DNA from: Candidatus Melainabacteria bacterium
GTDB lineage: Bacteria > Actinomycetota > Actinomycetes > Mycobacteriales > Pseudonocardiaceae
Reading direction: 5' to 3'
NCBI GenBank assembly: GCA_903970565.1
Contig: CAJCJE010000709.1
Location: forward strand, 1-6,581
Length of the DNA stretch: 6,581 nucleotides
Shown: one piece after another, positions 6,410 through 6,581 of the stretch
Position numbering within the stretch: the first letter of the stretch is position 1
Layout: each line of letters opens with the position of its first letter
Program-made: the position numbers and the translations under genes
The notes under the pieces: model-generated
Databases searched by the model: none
The model's input: only the letters and a program-made list of their open reading frames with translations
What the model was told of the DNA's origin: nothing

Positions 6410-6581
6410 GTGACCACGCATTCCGACGACAGCCCAGCAGCCACCACCTACGCCGCCGCCGGGGTGGACATCGCGGCCGGCGAGGAAGCGGTGGAAAAGC
6501 TCAAGCCGTTCGCGGCCCGCACCCACCGGCCCGAGGTGCTCGGCGGTATCGGCGGCTTCGCCGGTCTGTTCCAACTCCGCC
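6410..6581 (+). CDS. purM: Phosphoribosylformylglycinamidine cyclo-ligase (AIR synthetase), 5' part
   Basis: Only 57 codons are present before the right edge. After a short polar N-terminus ([10 protein letters not shown]) the sequence [20 protein letters not shown] is the characteristic PurM opening, with the conserved Y-x-x-A-G-V-D segment, followed by [19 protein letters not shown], also conserved. The enzyme uses ATP to close the imidazole ring of FGAM, giving AIR, step five of purine synthesis, in the cytosol. The GTG start is supported by GGAGA 7 nt upstream. It is co-directional with purF, 174 bp downstream, a pairing shared with other actinobacteria. The ATP-binding core lies outside the window. 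Confidence 0.93.
   Translation, partial: MTTHSDDSPAATTYAAAGVDIAAGEEAVEKLKPFAARTHRPEVLGGIGGFAGLFQLR

Noticed and set aside
6360..6413. 17-codon frame ending in a GTGA overlap with the purM start
   Set aside because: No ribosome binding site precedes its ATG codons and it is largely made of the tandem repeat; the overlap is probably coincidence.
5078..6574. 498-codon minus-strand open frame opposite purF and purM
   Set aside because: It is antisense to two certain genes; long open shadow frames are normal in GC-rich coding DNA and the translation resembles nothing known.

Overview
The window is ordinary high-GC actinobacterial chromosome. Coding sequence is strongly GC-rich at third codon positions, several starts are GTG, and two promoters look leaderless. 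The order sterol-carrier-like gene, purF, purM matches, from memory, the Mycobacterium tuberculosis arrangement Rv0807-purF-purM. An actinomycete such as a member of the Pseudonocardiales is a reasonable guess, but genus cannot be assigned from sequence alone.

Left part, minus strand (1-2452): the first 578 codons of a glycoside hydrolase family 15 protein (trehalase/glucoamylase type) run leftward off the window from an ATG at 1736. Its promoter region holds a perfect 19-bp tandem duplication. Upstream of it, in the same direction, lies a gene of about 204 codons that resembles the actinobacterial 'type VII secretion system-associated protein' family, with an SseB-like C-terminal half. No ESX core component is visible.

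Centre (2453-3073): a 621-bp divergent intergenic region with no convincing gene. It carries a cluster of GATC-centred palindromes, a perfect 21-bp-stem hairpin with a 5-nt loop, and a short direct repeat close to the next gene. To its right is a 326-residue regulator with a TrmB-like N-terminal winged helix and a C-terminal LuxR/NarL-type helix-turn-helix.

Right part, plus strand (4098-6581): a small sterol-carrier-family gene with a probable leaderless promoter; purF (glutamine amidotransferase of de novo purine synthesis, with a 33-residue propeptide, all Fe-S cysteines and one unusual Arg-to-His change in a conserved motif); and the first 57 codons of purM. The purF-purM spacer contains a 14-bp tandem repeat array. 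PurF catalyses the first step of de novo purine biosynthesis and PurM the fifth, so these two form the recognisable metabolic unit of the window.

No RNA gene, CRISPR array, insertion sequence, prophage or attachment site was seen, and no clear new multi-gene system. The most unusual material is non-coding: the hairpin and palindromes between the divergent genes and the two tandem repeats.
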